A stretch of 64,000 nt of DNA from assembly GCA_947579665.1 (NCBI GenBank), contig OX388346.1, forward strand, positions 94,800,615 to 94,864,614, read 5' to 3'. Made by a program: the position numbers and the translations under genes. Numbering within the stretch: the stretch's first letter is position 1; the number at the start of each line of letters is the position of its first letter. The DNA comes from Sympetrum striolatum. Taxonomy: Eukaryota > Arthropoda > Insecta > Odonata > Libellulidae. The notes beneath the pieces are model-generated. The model searched no databases and was not told the origin of the DNA. It worked only from the letters and a program-made list of their open reading frames with translations. Of this stretch, positions 33,284-44,446 are shown piece after piece.

Positions 33284-34077
33284 TTCCGGTTAACCGATTT
33301 ACTCCAAAAACAAATCAACTCCAACGATACCAACCAAAGTGCTATATATGAATTTTGGTGTTGATACGACTAATAGTTTTCATGTTAGAGCGCCCACAAA
33401 GTACATAATCAGCAACTTCCGGTTTATAAGTATTTTACAAATAACTCCTAAACAATCAATTATACAAAAATATGTTAAATACTAACGTTATAGTAAATCA
33501 CATTTTCTAAAACTTTTATATATAATAGTATATACCTAAATATCATATTAATGGAGATGATTTGCAAAACCGGAAATTTGCTTCGAAGAATGAAGCGCGA
33601 CTTCCGGTCAACCGATTTACTCCAAAAGCAAATTAACTCTAACGACACTAACTAAAGTACTATATATGAAAATTGGTGATGATACGACAATTAGTTTTCA
33701 TGTTAGAGCGCCCACAAAGTACATAATCAGCAACTTCCGGTTTATCAGTATTTCATGAATAACTCCTAAAAAATCAGTGATACAAAAATATGTTTCACAC
33801 AAAAGTTATAGTAAATTACATTTTCTAAAACTTTTATGAATAATAGTATATGCCTAAATATCATATTTATGGAGATATTTTGCAAAAACGGAAATTTGCT
33901 TCGAGGAATAAAGCTTGACTTCCGGTTAACCGATTTACTCCAAAAACTAATCAACTCTGACAGCGCACACCACAGTACGATATATGAAGTTTGGTCTTGC
34001 TACAACTAATAGTTTTCACGTTAGAGCACCCACTATCACACATACACATACACACACACAGACATCATTCCGAAAAT
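33284..34077 (+). mobile_element. Family T element with internally repeated ~330-bp unit
   Basis: CTTCCGGTTAACCGATTTAC begins at ~33284, ~33601 (as CTTCCGGTCAACC) and ~33920, giving three starts of a ~320-bp unit that includes AACTCCTAAACAATCA and TAATAGTATATACCTAAATA. Both terminal ACTTTCTCC ends are missing; the 3' part ends at the CACATACACACA microsatellite and ATTCCGAAAATGGC. Confidence 0.6.
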
Positions 34078-34870
34078 GGCAATTTTAGTTTACGCGGCAA
34101 ACGTTTGAAAAAATAAAGACCACACATTTAAACAGTGGAACTTGAAAAAGTAACAGAGAAGGACGAAAATTATCAATAAACACATAAGAAAACAAATAAA
34201 GAAGCCAAATGGAGTAAAAAAGGAAAGAAGAAAACCTTTTAATTATTATCTATCAGGGAAGAGCTCAATCTATAGCTGTGAGCGATAGACGCATTAAATT
34301 GCATCGTTTGCCATGGAAACAAACCCATAGTTACGAACTTAACTGTCATTGTTAATCGATAACGACACAAAACAATTTTAATTGATAATTTTGAAATAAA
34401 TCAAATCAACTTTTAAATAAAACTTTGAAGAAATATTGTAATCATGTTGAAATTATCAATTAATGGTATAAATGAAAACGACATTTTAACGTTAATACAT
34501 CGCAATGACCAGATAATTGGTTAATAATGACTCCCAAACTATGATTGATATCGGAGCTTGTTTCAAATAAAACTCACAGAGAATTTACGCTTTTTGTGAC
34601 TTTTGAAGACAATTGTGTTTACGGAAATATCAGATTAATGGAGGAATTTTGCAAAAACGGAAACGAGCTTCGAGAAATTAACCCCGACTTCCGGTTAGAA
34701 AACTTCTATTGGAAACAAAAATGTCAGTTTATTTAGCAACATTTAGTGTGATTCTTATGAATGATTGCAATTACTGTTTCTAAGTTCAGTGTGTGCATTT
34801 TTGGGAGGCCTTAGTTACGTAATTGTTGCAATTATGTTTTGCACAGTTTAAGAAGCAAACAATCAGACCG
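34078..34870. other. Gene-free AT-rich stretch
   Basis: A small T-family fragment lies at ~34630-34700 (TTTGCAAAAACGGAAACGAG, CCGACTTCCGGTTAG). Otherwise nothing supportable. Confidence 0.35.
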
Positions 34871-34874
34871 CTAT

Positions 34875-35665
34875 CCATATATTGTTACGAGTAAAATGGT
34901 GTTTGCATTCTGCAAGCATATCGATAGCACTAATTTTAAGTCGGCATCATATTGAGAGGGTCCTCAAAAGAAAAAAAATATTGATAATATTCTTACAATT
35001 CGCTGCAATTTCTCCGTCTGGTATAGAACCCGGGTCTTCCTGGTCATACTTACTACGCAGCACAATAGAAGATCACTACCTCTAATTATGTGTGAAAATT
35101 CAATCGGAAATATTGGCTGCAACTGCCTCAAACGACGTCTTACTTTTCCCTTATATTCCTTATGAGAGAAATGTTATTTAGCTCTGGCATCGAACCCAGG
35201 AATAGAATGTTCTTATCTAAATTTTTTTCTTAAACTAATTCTTACCATACATCTTTAAGCCAAGCACGAACTTCCTATCATTTAGATAAGTGCATCAAAA
35301 AAATAATGAAAAACTACCTCAATGTATTTTAAAGGGCAGATTTTTGCAATGTCCTAGCATCAAACCCAGGACATTTTCTGTAAAAGTCATTTATGATTTC
35401 GATAGATCATGACCTTATTTATAGGCTCCTTGAGCTTTAATTCTCTACCTATCCGGGAAATATTTTTTAGAAATTCCTGAAAATCAAAGCAATGCTTTTA
35501 AAAGGGAAAATTCGGGAATTTGGGGCCTTCTGGGATCGAACCCGTGGTCAGAATGATCAATGTCTCACTATACCTGGAGGTTTCACTTTAGGGCCTATAC
35601 GCTGTAAAAATTTTAAGTCAATGCCGCTTGTGGTTTAGCCTGTGAATTAGTATCCTATGTATATA
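34875..35665 (-). repeat. B-box array (family Y)
   Basis: It starts TGTTACGAGTAAAATGGTG and TTGCATTCTGCAAGCATATC. Reverse B-box words lie near 35026, 35190, 35361 and 35535 (spacings 164, 171, 174); two have decayed (ATAGAACCC, CATCAAACCC). It ends GGTTTAGCCTGTGAATTAG. Same order as 26790-27640. Confidence 0.7.
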
Positions 35666-35769
35666 CCGATCTAAAAAGTAGAATTTCATTTACTTTAAAA
35701 AAATATTTAACAAATAATATAATAATATTATAAACAATAATATAATAAATTTTTTTAATAAAATACAAA

Positions 35770-36130
35770 GCAATGTTTAGTTTACAATACAAAAGAATAT
35801 TATTTGGAATAGTTTTTATTTGTGCGGTTTTAACAAATTTATAAATGAGAAAGTAAGCGAAGGAAATGGTGAACAATTAAGTCCTTAATTTCGCAAGATA
35901 ATCATGATTTTACTGCTCATTTCGGAGGCGTAAATTCTACACGAGATATATAATTGATTAACACTATTAATTAACATAAACTAAACTTACCATAGTTTTA
36001 CTTTACTAAAAAAAAATTTGCTTTGTATTAATATTTAAAAATAAACGAAAATATCCGACAAAAAAATCAATCTTCAGGCCCATTGCGGGATACCTAAGTA
36101 TTTTTTCAATTCGACTAAAACATTTTCCCG
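35770..36130. repeat. Dispersed repeat shared with 41680-42070
   Basis: TTTTTATTTGTGnGGTTTTAA, TTTCGGAGGCGTAAATTCTA and a CACGAnATnTAATTnATTnA stretch match 41860-42060. AATCAATCTTCAGGCCCATTG near 36070 matches the reverse complement of the CTCGCAACGGG part near 41735. Non-coding. Confidence 0.5.
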
Positions 36131-36458
36131 TAAACATGTAACTATAGCACCCACTTTTTATCCACTCGATATTTTGAATTTCGAAAAACGTTTTTTTTTG
36201 TTCTGATACGCCCTAGTACTCGCGTCGCTAATTTTTTAAACTCCTCAATTTATCAGTATTTGTATTATTTTTCCCCGATTAGTAGAGCTTATGATTAGCA
36301 ATGCATCTACCCAAGTTCGTCTGCGACGTTAATGCAGATGGTTGACGTCGCGTTATTGGCGCTGATATGACAACGTCTAATTGTCAGTTGGCCTTAGCGA
36401 CAGTGTATAGAATCTCATCGGTGGGCTCTTAGCTATGGACCGCTCGCAGATGCTTTTG

Positions 36459-36474
36459 TATATGTATATATGTA

Positions 36475-36512
<38 letters not shown>
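36459..36512. repeat. TATG/TA microsatellite
   Basis: TATATGTATATATGTATATATG followed by an uninterrupted (TA)n tract of ~30 bp, abutting a family T fragment. Confidence 0.9.
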
Positions 36513-36516
<4 letters not shown>

Positions 36517-36793
36517 GGAAATTTGCTACGAAGAATAAAGCTCGACTTCCGGTAAACCGATTTACTCTAAAAACTAATCATTTCTGACTGGATCCACCAC
36601 AGTGAAGTTTGGTATTGATATGACCAATAGTTTTCACATTAGAGCGTCCACTATCACACACACACACACAAACAGACATCATTCCGAAAATGACGTGTTC
36701 TAGGGACCCCAAAACGTGTATTTCCATTGAAATCTGGAAGTCGATTTTTTCATGAAAACAATACTTTCTCTATACTTCGTATATGGAGAAAGT
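36513..36793 (+). mobile_element. Family T element, right half
   Basis: Starts within AACCGGAAATTTGCTACGAA and ends in TATACTTCGTATATGGAGAA-AGT. The CACACACACACACA microsatellite and GACGTGTTCTAGGGACC are retained. The 5' half is missing, replaced by a TA microsatellite. Confidence 0.65.
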
Positions 36794-36889
36794 AAAAACA
36801 TCCGCTTGAAGTCTCTTTGAAGTCAATTTTTTCATGATTCCGTGTATCATCTTCAGTTATTCCTACCTTTCCAGATTATGCACAAAATT

Positions 36890-38030
36890 AACGATAAAGT
36901 AGGTCGTAATTCCGTTATCAATTGACATATTATTTATAATTTAAGAAAATACGACCATATATCTGAATCGTACGATAAATTAGGCTTGTTGAAGTTAGAT
37001 TCTCGCAGAAAGCTACACATTCTTTGTTCATTCTACAACATCCTACACACACATACTCCCGAATACATCGCAAACGAATTTGTAAGTTTAGATTCAGTAC
37101 ATAACACAAGAGGATGCAGAAAACTACTCATCTCTCACCACCGAACATTCCACAACTCTTATGTCGTAACTGCAAGCTATGGAATTCTCTTCCGGCTAAT
37201 ATCAAGCTCTCTCTGCGTCCTCTTTCAAGAGAAAATGCCTTGATCCTCTTCAGCTAGATAGACTTCCGAATTAAAAAGCCACACTACTCCTTTATTTCAA
37301 TATGCAATCACTGAGTCACCTTATTCTTCTCCTCTATCCTTGCTTAAATCTTTCATATAAATGCCCTGACACGAAATGCAGCGATGCAATCAGCAATTAA
37401 ATCTCCTCTGTAAATACTTAACAGGTTTTGCTCTTCCTCTCAACGCATAAGATGCTTTCTCTGTCTTTATACCTAATAATTCTCTGTCTTAATGCCTAAT
37501 AATTCTCATCTGTTTCTTTTTTCTTACTTAGAGTTGCCTAAATGTCTATGTTACATACAGTTTTGACTAGTATATACTACAACTGATACTGTTTTTTTTA
37601 TATTATTCTTTTATTTTTCCTCATAATTTACTTTATGGATGAAAATCCATGTATGTTTTCCTTGTTTTTCTGTTTTGTTTTGCATGTTACTTTGTATATT
37701 GCTATCTCTTTTTAAATGTGAACTGATTCTTATTTATATATCGCATGTAAGTACTTATCAGTAGTGTATTTATTTATTTTTGAATGTTTTTCTCTCATCT
37801 TTCTGCTATTACTATCGGTAGGTCTGCGCAGGTTTTTCACACCCCCCTTCCTCGTGGGTGTTTTTCTGCAGTTGATTTCTTTTTCCTAAGAATCTCTTAT
37901 GTTTTTTACATCCACAATTCTTCTAATTGTTTCTATTTCTTATTTTATAATTAATGGCGATGGGTTAGATGGAAGAGGAGACTTTTAAATCCCAATCTCG
38001 CCCAAATAAAGACGATTTATTATTATTATT
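36890..38030 (+). pseudogene. 5'-truncated LINE: ORF2 C-terminus and 3' UTR
   Basis: The frame from ~36940 reads KYDHISESYDKLGLLKLDSR, RKLHILCSFYNILH and later HHRTFHNSYVV. After a frameshift near 37175 it continues KLWNSLPANIKLSLRPLSRE in another frame. The RR-K-FYxIxH ... F-NSY ... LWNSLP order is the standard C-terminal signature of non-LTR RT proteins. About 700 bp of non-coding sequence follow and end with GACGATTTATTATTATTATT, a TTA-type LINE tail. Dead copy; the shift, but no rearrangement, is visible. Confidence 0.75.
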
Positions 38031-38089
38031 GTAAACATGAAAAATATTTCGAATTGAACTCACGTCCTTTCGAAATTAGCCGAAAAACT

Positions 38090-38810
38090 GAAAAGTAACC
38101 GAATTTTTTCCTGTTTCTGAATTTGTTTGGAAAAATATCTCCGCAGCAGTGAAAATCTCGTCCTCGACAAAAGCATGAAAATTAGTCGATTACTCGATTT
38201 CTAAACACGGCCCTAAATCAGAAAACTTTCCGAATTTTTTAGTATTTTCGACGAATTTTGGAGAAATTCACAAAATTGAAAAAATCTATTAGCAAATCGG
38301 AAGCAGTTCGTCAAAAGATTCAAAATGAGTCCAAACTTGCCCTGTTTATCTCGAGTTTTAAATAAAATTAAGCCTAGAAACAGAAATCTTCCAATATTTT
38401 TCGTATTTTCTACTGATTTTATGTTAACTGCGGCACAAGAGTGAAAAAATGTATTAGCGATCCCGTTAAGTTATGCCAAAAGCTTCAAAATGAGTCCAAA
38501 TTTTACTAGTTTTTTCGATTTTTAAGCAAAATACGCCAAAAAAACTTGAATTTTATCCAGACATTTTTGGGTTTTCTTCGTTCTTTTGCAATACAGCAGC
38601 GCAAAAGTGAAAACATATAAGCGATTCGGATAGAGTTTTTCAAAAGCTTTAAAATGAGTCCAAACTTGACTGGTTTAACTCGATTTTAAGCAAAATACGC
38701 CAAAAAAACTTGAATTTTCTCCAATATTTTCGTACTTTCGACTGTTTTTAGGAAAATTGCTGCACAAAAGGCAAAATATGTTATCTTTTGGAAAAGATCG
38801 CGTCGAGTTT
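38090..38810. repeat. Tandem array, period about 163 bp
   Basis: AAAATGAGTCCAAACTTG and variants occur at ~38323, 38486 and 38650 (spacings 163-164), each followed by a TCGATTTTTAAGCAAAATACGCC theme and TCCAATATTTTCGTACTTTC. A decayed fourth monomer precedes them. Related inverted units lie at 25545-25860. Confidence 0.75.
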
Positions 38811-38968
38811 CCTTTCAAATCCGTTTGTCTCCGCAGAGAACCATGAGAAAGTTCACACTAAAGATCGAACTGTACGCAAAGATCGATAGTGCGTACCAGC
38901 ATTTCGATTATTTTTAACGCAACGTTTAACAATACCGCAAAAAAAAGGATTAATATCGTTGTACTTAC

Positions 38969-39230
38969 TTGAACGAACAGGAGCTGCGGCGTCCTTATCC
39001 AATTGAATCCAATTTAAAGGCACTTTGTCACTCCAACGAACTCTTTGAGAGAAAACACACTTTTTCTATTGGTATCACTGCACAGTAATCATCCCAACAA
39101 TGCACTCGAATCAACAATCGTCACCATGGTGCTGTTCCATACGCTCAGTTGGAGAGATCTGTTCCACGTCGCGGCTGGACCCACTTTGCCCCGAGTGCTC
39201 CCGCGCGAAAGCCAGTATCGGACGATTCGA
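38969..39230 (-). other. Candidate non-coding first exon, minus strand
   Basis: On the minus strand the segment ends at 38969 with CGTTCAA followed by the strong donor GTAAGTACA (GT at 38968-38967). Upstream lie a GC-balanced ~230 bp and a DRE box (39249-39256). A small frame inside reads MVTIVDSSALLG before a stop, as 5' UTRs often do. Sequence does not match the repeat families around it. The exact transcription start is unknown. No downstream exon on the minus strand was recognised. Confidence 0.3.
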
Positions 39231-39248
39231 TATGCGCAGGTCGATATA

Positions 39249-39256
39249 TATCGATA
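39249..39256. promoter_or_regulatory. DRE-type box TATCGATA
   Basis: Perfect 8-bp palindrome TATCGATA, the DREF-binding element of insect housekeeping promoters. It sits a few tens of bases upstream, on the minus strand, of the candidate first exon. The adjacent minisatellite repeats a related half (ATATATCGAA), so a chance or repeat-driven origin is possible. Confidence 0.35.
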
Positions 39257-39429
39257 TAAATTTAGGTCAGCCGTACGAAGGGTCGGAAAAAAGTTTTCCA
39301 AATTGTACTTCATGGAAGTACTCGATATTCCTCTGTGGAAAGCAAGTATCGATTAGTTTATCGTACTGATATCCACGCTGTATTGGTCGATAGGATGTGG
39401 TCGATCAATCGAATGTATATCGAACAGGT

Positions 39430-39805
39430 AAAGCTCGTTGATATATCGAAAATACTCGGTGATATATCGAAAATACTCGTTGATATATCGAAAATACTCG
39501 GTGATATATCGAACATACTCGTTCATATATATATCGGAAATACTCGATGATATATCGAAACTACTCGGTGATATATCGAAAATCCTAGTTGATATATCGA
39601 AAATACTCGTTGATATATCGAAAATACTCGTTCATATATATATATATCGGAAATACTCGATGATATATCGAAAATATTCGGTGATATATCGAAAATCCTT
39701 GTTGATATATCGAAAATACTCGTTGATATATCGAAAATACTCGTTCATATATCGAAAATACTCGTTGATATATCAAAAATACTTGTTGATTAATCGAAAA
39801 TATCT
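39430..39805. repeat. 21-bp minisatellite, ~17 copies
   Basis: GATATATCGAAAATACTCGTT and near-variants run head to tail; two longer interruptions (ATATATATATCGGAAATACT) interrupt the array. Because 21 is divisible by three, every frame is long and open (e.g. 39438-39812 translating to repeated IYRKYSL). These peptides are artefacts of the repeat. Confidence 0.9.
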
Positions 39806-39819
39806 GACGTAAAATATAA

Positions 39820-40075
39820 TGACATCTTCGAGGATTATCCTTGGTTCGATGCTAGGTCAGGGCAAATATTCCCCTATTTAAATTGCATTTCGGCGATTTG
39901 TAACATCTTTTTAAACACTTTCCCAGTGGGATGGAAACTTGAAACTCAGCATGTAGATAGACATAATGAATGTATTTTATGTACGCTATTTAAGGTTTCT
40001 CTGATTGTCCTTGGTTCGATCCCAGGGAGCCGTTTACATTGCCCTATCCTCAATGCATTTCTTCTGACTTTAAGT
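39820..40075 (+). repeat. B-box repeat (family Y), two units
   Basis: ATCCTTGGTTCGATGCTAGG (~39838) and GTCCTTGGTTCGATCCCAGG (~40010) are spaced ~172 bp. Between them GATGGAAACTTGAAACTCAG matches 63885-63900. Plus-oriented copy of the arrays at 62690-64000. Confidence 0.65.
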
Positions 40076-40384
40076 TAAAACCACTCAGCCCAGCTCATCA
40101 AACTTGAACTTTTAAAATAAATAAAACAGCTTTTTAAAAGTGTTGAAGACTCACCAATCACAAAACGTAGCTCACTCAACTTACTTTAAGCCCACTAATC
40201 ACAAATGTAAGCACACTCAATGCAGTCCTAGCCCATTTATCAGAAATCCTGTCAAAGCTATTCTTAGCACTGAAATCACGAACTTGGCTGATTTAACGTC
40301 TTTCATGCCATCTGACGACGACCTATAGAGCAATTAAAGAGTCGTGAGGTGTTTAAATTGAAAAAAACTCTAATCTCTTTCGAT

Positions 40385-40965
40385 TTACTTGCATTACTCA
40401 TACGAGAGACGATTAAAGTCGTCCAGAGTCGAACCAAGGATACTTTGGACAGACAAATGTCTGTATGTAATACGGACGGACTGACAGGCGGAGTTTGCAT
40501 GCACTAGTGAATTATCTCGTCTAAAATGACAGAAATAAAATGAAATTTAATCTCCGAAACATTTCCCCTTACGATATTGGGCCATACCTTATAAATGTGT
40601 CAATTTTAAAGCGTGTTCACCTTCGTCGTTAGGGAATTGTTTACGTCCACAAAATAACACAAATTTTTCGTCTTTTTTGTTTAAATTCTCTCAATTTCGA
40701 CTCTAATACGATATTCCACGACCGAAATAAGAATCTTCATTCAATTTCCTTTCTTTTGGTGCTAATCTCCACTTCGTACGACCATTATTTCTGATTTAAT
40801 TCTGCAAAAGAAAAAACGTCTGCAATCGATCAAAACGAACTTTGCGTGCATTTCTTATGAGAGAGACGATTCGAGTCGTCCAGAGTCGAACCAAGGATAC
40901 TTTGGACAGACAAATATCAATATTTAATACTCCAATGGACCTTTAATGACTCCAATTAAATTTAT
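40385..40965 (-). mobile_element. Family H: fragment plus a full-length module
   Basis: 40385-40470 is only the B-box end (GTCCAGAGTCGAACCAAGGA). 40610-40965 is complete from CCTTCGTCGTTAGGGAATTG to the end ATACTCCAATGGACCTTTAA, the reverse of the start seen at 22783. All internal landmarks are present. No 3' hairpin with CTAG. Confidence 0.65.
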
Positions 40966-40999
40966 AATCCTATGACGTAGGGAAGTGCATTGAATTAAT

Positions 41000-41680
41000 G
41001 TTCGAAGATGTCTCCCATGCATTTCTTACGAGATTTAGTGACATCGTATACATGAATATATACTCAACGATGATTATTGTATAGTATTCTTCAAAATCAC
41101 TTGGTAAACACTGAACTACACTTCCACAACGGTCAGAAGTCACTGACGTCCTTTAAGGTCACTGTTGGGACCGTTCAAATTCACTCGGAGCACTGAAATT
41201 CATCGCAAACACTAAATTTGAAATGGAAGTGGTCTTTCGTGGATTGTGGACATGGATGACGATGCGTTGGTTGTATACGAAGCACGTGGGGACCGAAGCG
41301 GGTTAGAACTGCGGTCGCTCGTCGGGAGAGATGGGTGGAAGTGTTAGCGGTAAAGGGAGATAGCGAAAGTGGGCGTGGCCGCTCGAGGCGAGGAATAAAT
41401 GCATGGAAAGTGGATTCAGCCAAATTGCGCCGAGGCTGGCTTCCATGGATACGGCTCGCTGGTTAACGCAACGAATAGCCGTACGTATTATAGTTTTCGT
41501 TTCGTTTTGAAGAACTTTAGGGCAAAAACCGATTGTTTTTTAGAGGTCTGTCTTTGATTTTGACGTGATACTGTCACTGCTCTGGTTTGATCTGGGAAGT
41601 TAGCTCAAAAGGCGTTTAAAGTGTGTGTCACGAAAGACTTTTTTTCGAATTTCAAATAGATAAATGTCGTCGCTATGGTC
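41000..41680. other. Gene-free stretch with a GC-richer island (41215-41470)
   Basis: The island holds AAAGTGGGCGTGGCCGCTCG, an Sp/KLF-type GC box, and CAAATTGCGCCGAGGCTGG. An 80-codon minus-strand frame (41181-41423) spans it but begins at TTG, not ATG, and is not recognised. It is a candidate regulatory region only. Confidence 0.28.
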
Positions 41681-42070
41681 ACAGATTTGCCCAAAATATT
41701 TTAAACGCATTTAAAAATATTCAGATCTCTCGCAACGGGACTAAAGTTTCATTTTTCTATTCAAAAACTTAGATTTACATATTTTTTGAAAGCATAAATG
41801 CAAAGCAAATTTTAATTTTCAAGTACAACTGTGTTTAGTTTAGAAAGAAATTGATGTTATATCATTTGGAGTGCTTTTTATTTGTGTGGTTTTAAGAAAT
41901 TTCTAAATGTAAAAGTATACCAAGTAAGTAAATGAAATGGTCAGCAATTAAGACCTTAATTTTGCTAAAAAATGATAACGTTATTGCTGATTCCGGAGGC
42001 GTAAATGTTACACGACGGATGTAATTCATTGATACTGTTGATTAACATTTTAAACTTAACAGTTTTCTTA
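41680..42070. repeat. Dispersed repeat shared with 35770-36130 and 31590-31720
   Basis: CTCTCGCAACGGGACTAAAG, GAAAGCATAAATGCAAAGCA and TTCCGGAGGCGTAAATGTTA are shared with the other copies. No coding capacity or terminal repeats found. Confidence 0.5.
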
Positions 42071-42084
42071 ACGTATATTCGTAA

Positions 42085-42325
42085 AAGTCATTTTACCGAA
42101 TGCAGACATTTTTTCTTTTGCGGAATTAAACCAGAAATAATGGTCGTACGAAATCGAGATTAGCACCAAAAGAAAGGAAATTAAATGAAGATTCTTATTT
42201 TGGTCGTGGAATATCGTATTAGAGTCGAAATTGAGAGAAAAAAGACTTAAAAGACGAAAAATGTGTGTGATTTTGTGGGCGTAAACAATTCCCTAACGAC
42301 GAAGGTGATTGTTGAGCTCAAATTC
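42085..42325 (+). mobile_element. Family H copy lacking the B-box end
   Basis: It runs from GCAGACATTTTTTCTTTTGC through CACCAAAAGAAAGGAAATTA and TTCTTATTTTGGTCGTGGAA to CGACGAAGGTGATTGTTGAG. The left part with GGTTCGACTC is missing. Confidence 0.65.
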
Positions 42326-42696
42326 ATGATAATCGGGATAATCCGCATTTCTGTTAACCAGATGTTAAGTTGAGTGTACTTTAAATGTAATAAGTACGCT
42401 CATGTTCAATTCAAATTGGATTATGTTCGCTTTTTTACAAAGCATCGTTATTTGCCTTGATATGACCCCCCACGAAATAAACCACGTCAGTATTTCCCAC
42501 GAGGTATTATATCCGCTCTGTCTGCGTTGTGAGTGCTTACTAAACGCGTTGAGTTCGCTGTGTCGATTCGGGCATCGACTCTTTTGAGACGATCTTCACT
42601 TTTTTTGAATCACGAGAGCCGGAAAACGTGGGGAACAGAAATCTCGCGGAGTAACGGAATCGGCGAGATGACGCGAGATCGGTCGGAAGCGTTGAA

Positions 42697-42804
42697 TATT
42701 TATAAGGCCTAAGATGGCGTAATTGGGCGGAAGAAGGAAAAAATTGGATTTCAATGTCTTTTTTATCCGTTACCATCCCAATCGATGCCGACAGAAGTAC
42801 ACAG
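42697..42804 (+). promoter_or_regulatory. Candidate TATA promoter and first coding exon
   Basis: A TATTTATAAGG box (42697-42707) is followed by AAGATGGCG, then an ATG at 42754 that opens 17 codons (MSFLSVTIPIDADRSTQ) running directly into the donor CAG/GTAAGA (exon end 42804). The preceding 150 bp are CpG-richer than the surroundings. The initiation context of the ATG is not strong and the peptide is unknown. The link between box, ATG and donor is inferred from spacing. Confidence 0.28.
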
Positions 42805-43039
42805 GTAAGAATGGACGGGAGAATGATTTTTTAAATATAAAATATGGTATAAATAAAAAATACGATCCTAAGCATGGATTCAATAAGATAGAGTAGGCCA
42901 TTTTTCTTTTTGATATTTTTTATTTAATATATTTAATTAAAATTTACTGATTTGTAAATAAGTTTGTAGCATAAAGAATATAATATAATGTAAATGTTAT
43001 AAATAGCATATAAACAATAAAAATATTTAATAAATATTA

Positions 43040-43500
43040 TTATCTATCATATAAAATAGAGTGTGTGTATGTTTGTGTGTGTGTTCGCTTAAAACTCGAG
43101 AACCGAGAGTCGCAAAACTTTGAAATTTTCTGCATTATTAAAAGTCGACCCCGCGCAGAGTATAGGCTACGTTTTATTTCCCTAAAGTCCTCGGTTCGAA
43201 CCCAAACGGGTCAAACCCTTTCCATAAGAAATACACGTAGAGATCATTTTTTGTCGCAGGGTGCATTTCATTTTCAAAATTAAATTAGAAAAAATGGTCT
43301 TAGAAAGTCGAATCAAGCACCAAAAGAAGGAACACAGAATAAAAATTCTTATTTTGGTCGTGGAATATCGATTTCGATTCGAAATTGCTCTCATTTTGAT
43401 AAAATACGTGAATATTTTATCGAAATTTTGAGTATGTAAACAACCCATCCCCTTGACGACCAAGGCGATTGTTGAGTCCCCAGCTCATGTATTTATCCGT
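43040..43500 (+). mobile_element. Family H copy with head
   Basis: Head ATATAAAATAGAGTGTGTGT with TGTTTGTGTGTGTG, ACTCGAGAACCGAGAGTCGC, then CTCGGTTCGAACCCAAACGG (B-box), CATAAGAAATACACGTAGAG, TCAAGCACCAAAAGAAGGAA and CAACCCATCCCCTTGACGAC. It ends GATTGTTGAGTCCCCAGCTC. A short copy of the 13105 block follows at ~43686-43740. Confidence 0.65.
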
Positions 43501-43740
43501 AAGAACACATTGAGAAAATATGCCCTCTTCAAATTAATGCTAAGAATAAGTGATTTATTATATGAAGAGGGAGAAATTTGAGGAGATATTAGTAACTGCA
43601 GCTATGAACGATATACCGTGAAGAATGGAGCGTTTAAACATACGTATACCAGTATTCAAGAAAGATTTTCGAATTTTATGGAAGCGTCTGTAGCAACCAA
43701 GTTTTATTTATATCAACGTAATTGTTTACTGAATATTTCG

Positions 43741-44445
43741 TGGCATAAATGGGTTTATAAACTTTATAGTATAATGGGCATAGTGGTTTGTTAGATGAAA
43801 TTGCTTTCTATGCTGCGAAGTGTAAGAGGAAATCGGCCATAAGTAAAACAATATCGGAATTAATATAATTAATGGAAACGGTAATAGAGTTATGTCTGTA
43901 AATACTTTACTGGGCAGTTGGTCCCCTCCGGCATAAGCTACTAAGAGCGTGCAGTGAGGAATGAGGTTCACTAGGCAGGATGAGGAGTGAGGTAGTTTGC
44001 TTTCCTTTTTAAACCAGAATGCTATAAGCGGAACATTACCACCCAAGTGGAGCACAATTAGTAACACTTTTCTTGTCATTCCGTAAGGAGAGATCAGTGC
44101 AATTATTCACTCATACCTCAGTATAGCTTTAATTTCATCACAGCCATGATTAAGACTGTGACAATAGTAAATTAAAGATACATTTTTCTCCATCCAGAAC
44201 CAAATGACAAATTAAAACAGACCATTCATCAGAGTATGATAGCAGGAACAATCAAGTTTTACGTATTCAAAATATAACAGCCAATCTTTAACCTTGATGT
44301 CAATAAATACGAGAGCTAGAAATTCGCAGAATATAGACCATCTGCCGGTTTCTTTATCAATTAATTCGTTAAATAAAATTATTAAATGTCATATTTGATA
44401 ATGATAATAACAGATTAACGATATGATATTGTCTATATGTTGTTT
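43741..44445. other. Gene-free stretch
   Basis: A 117-codon minus-strand frame (43726-44079) spans part of it, with LPFPLIILIPILFYLWPISS as a hydrophobic stretch. I recognise no family. No splice or promoter signals stand out. Confidence 0.25.
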
Positions 44446-44446
44446 A

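Noticed and set aside
36765..36793. loxP-like half site (ACTTCGTATA)
   Set aside because: The word is part of the palindromic end of every family T copy; there is no second arm in loxP arrangement and no Cre-like gene.
39438..39812. 124-codon frame with IYRKYS repeats, possibly a repeat protein; or a CRISPR-like array
   Set aside because: It is a 21-bp minisatellite; all frames are open for that reason and there are no unique spacers.
41181..41423. 80-codon GC-rich frame as a coding exon
   Set aside because: It starts at TTG with no ATG, and no family resemblance or splice acceptor was seen.
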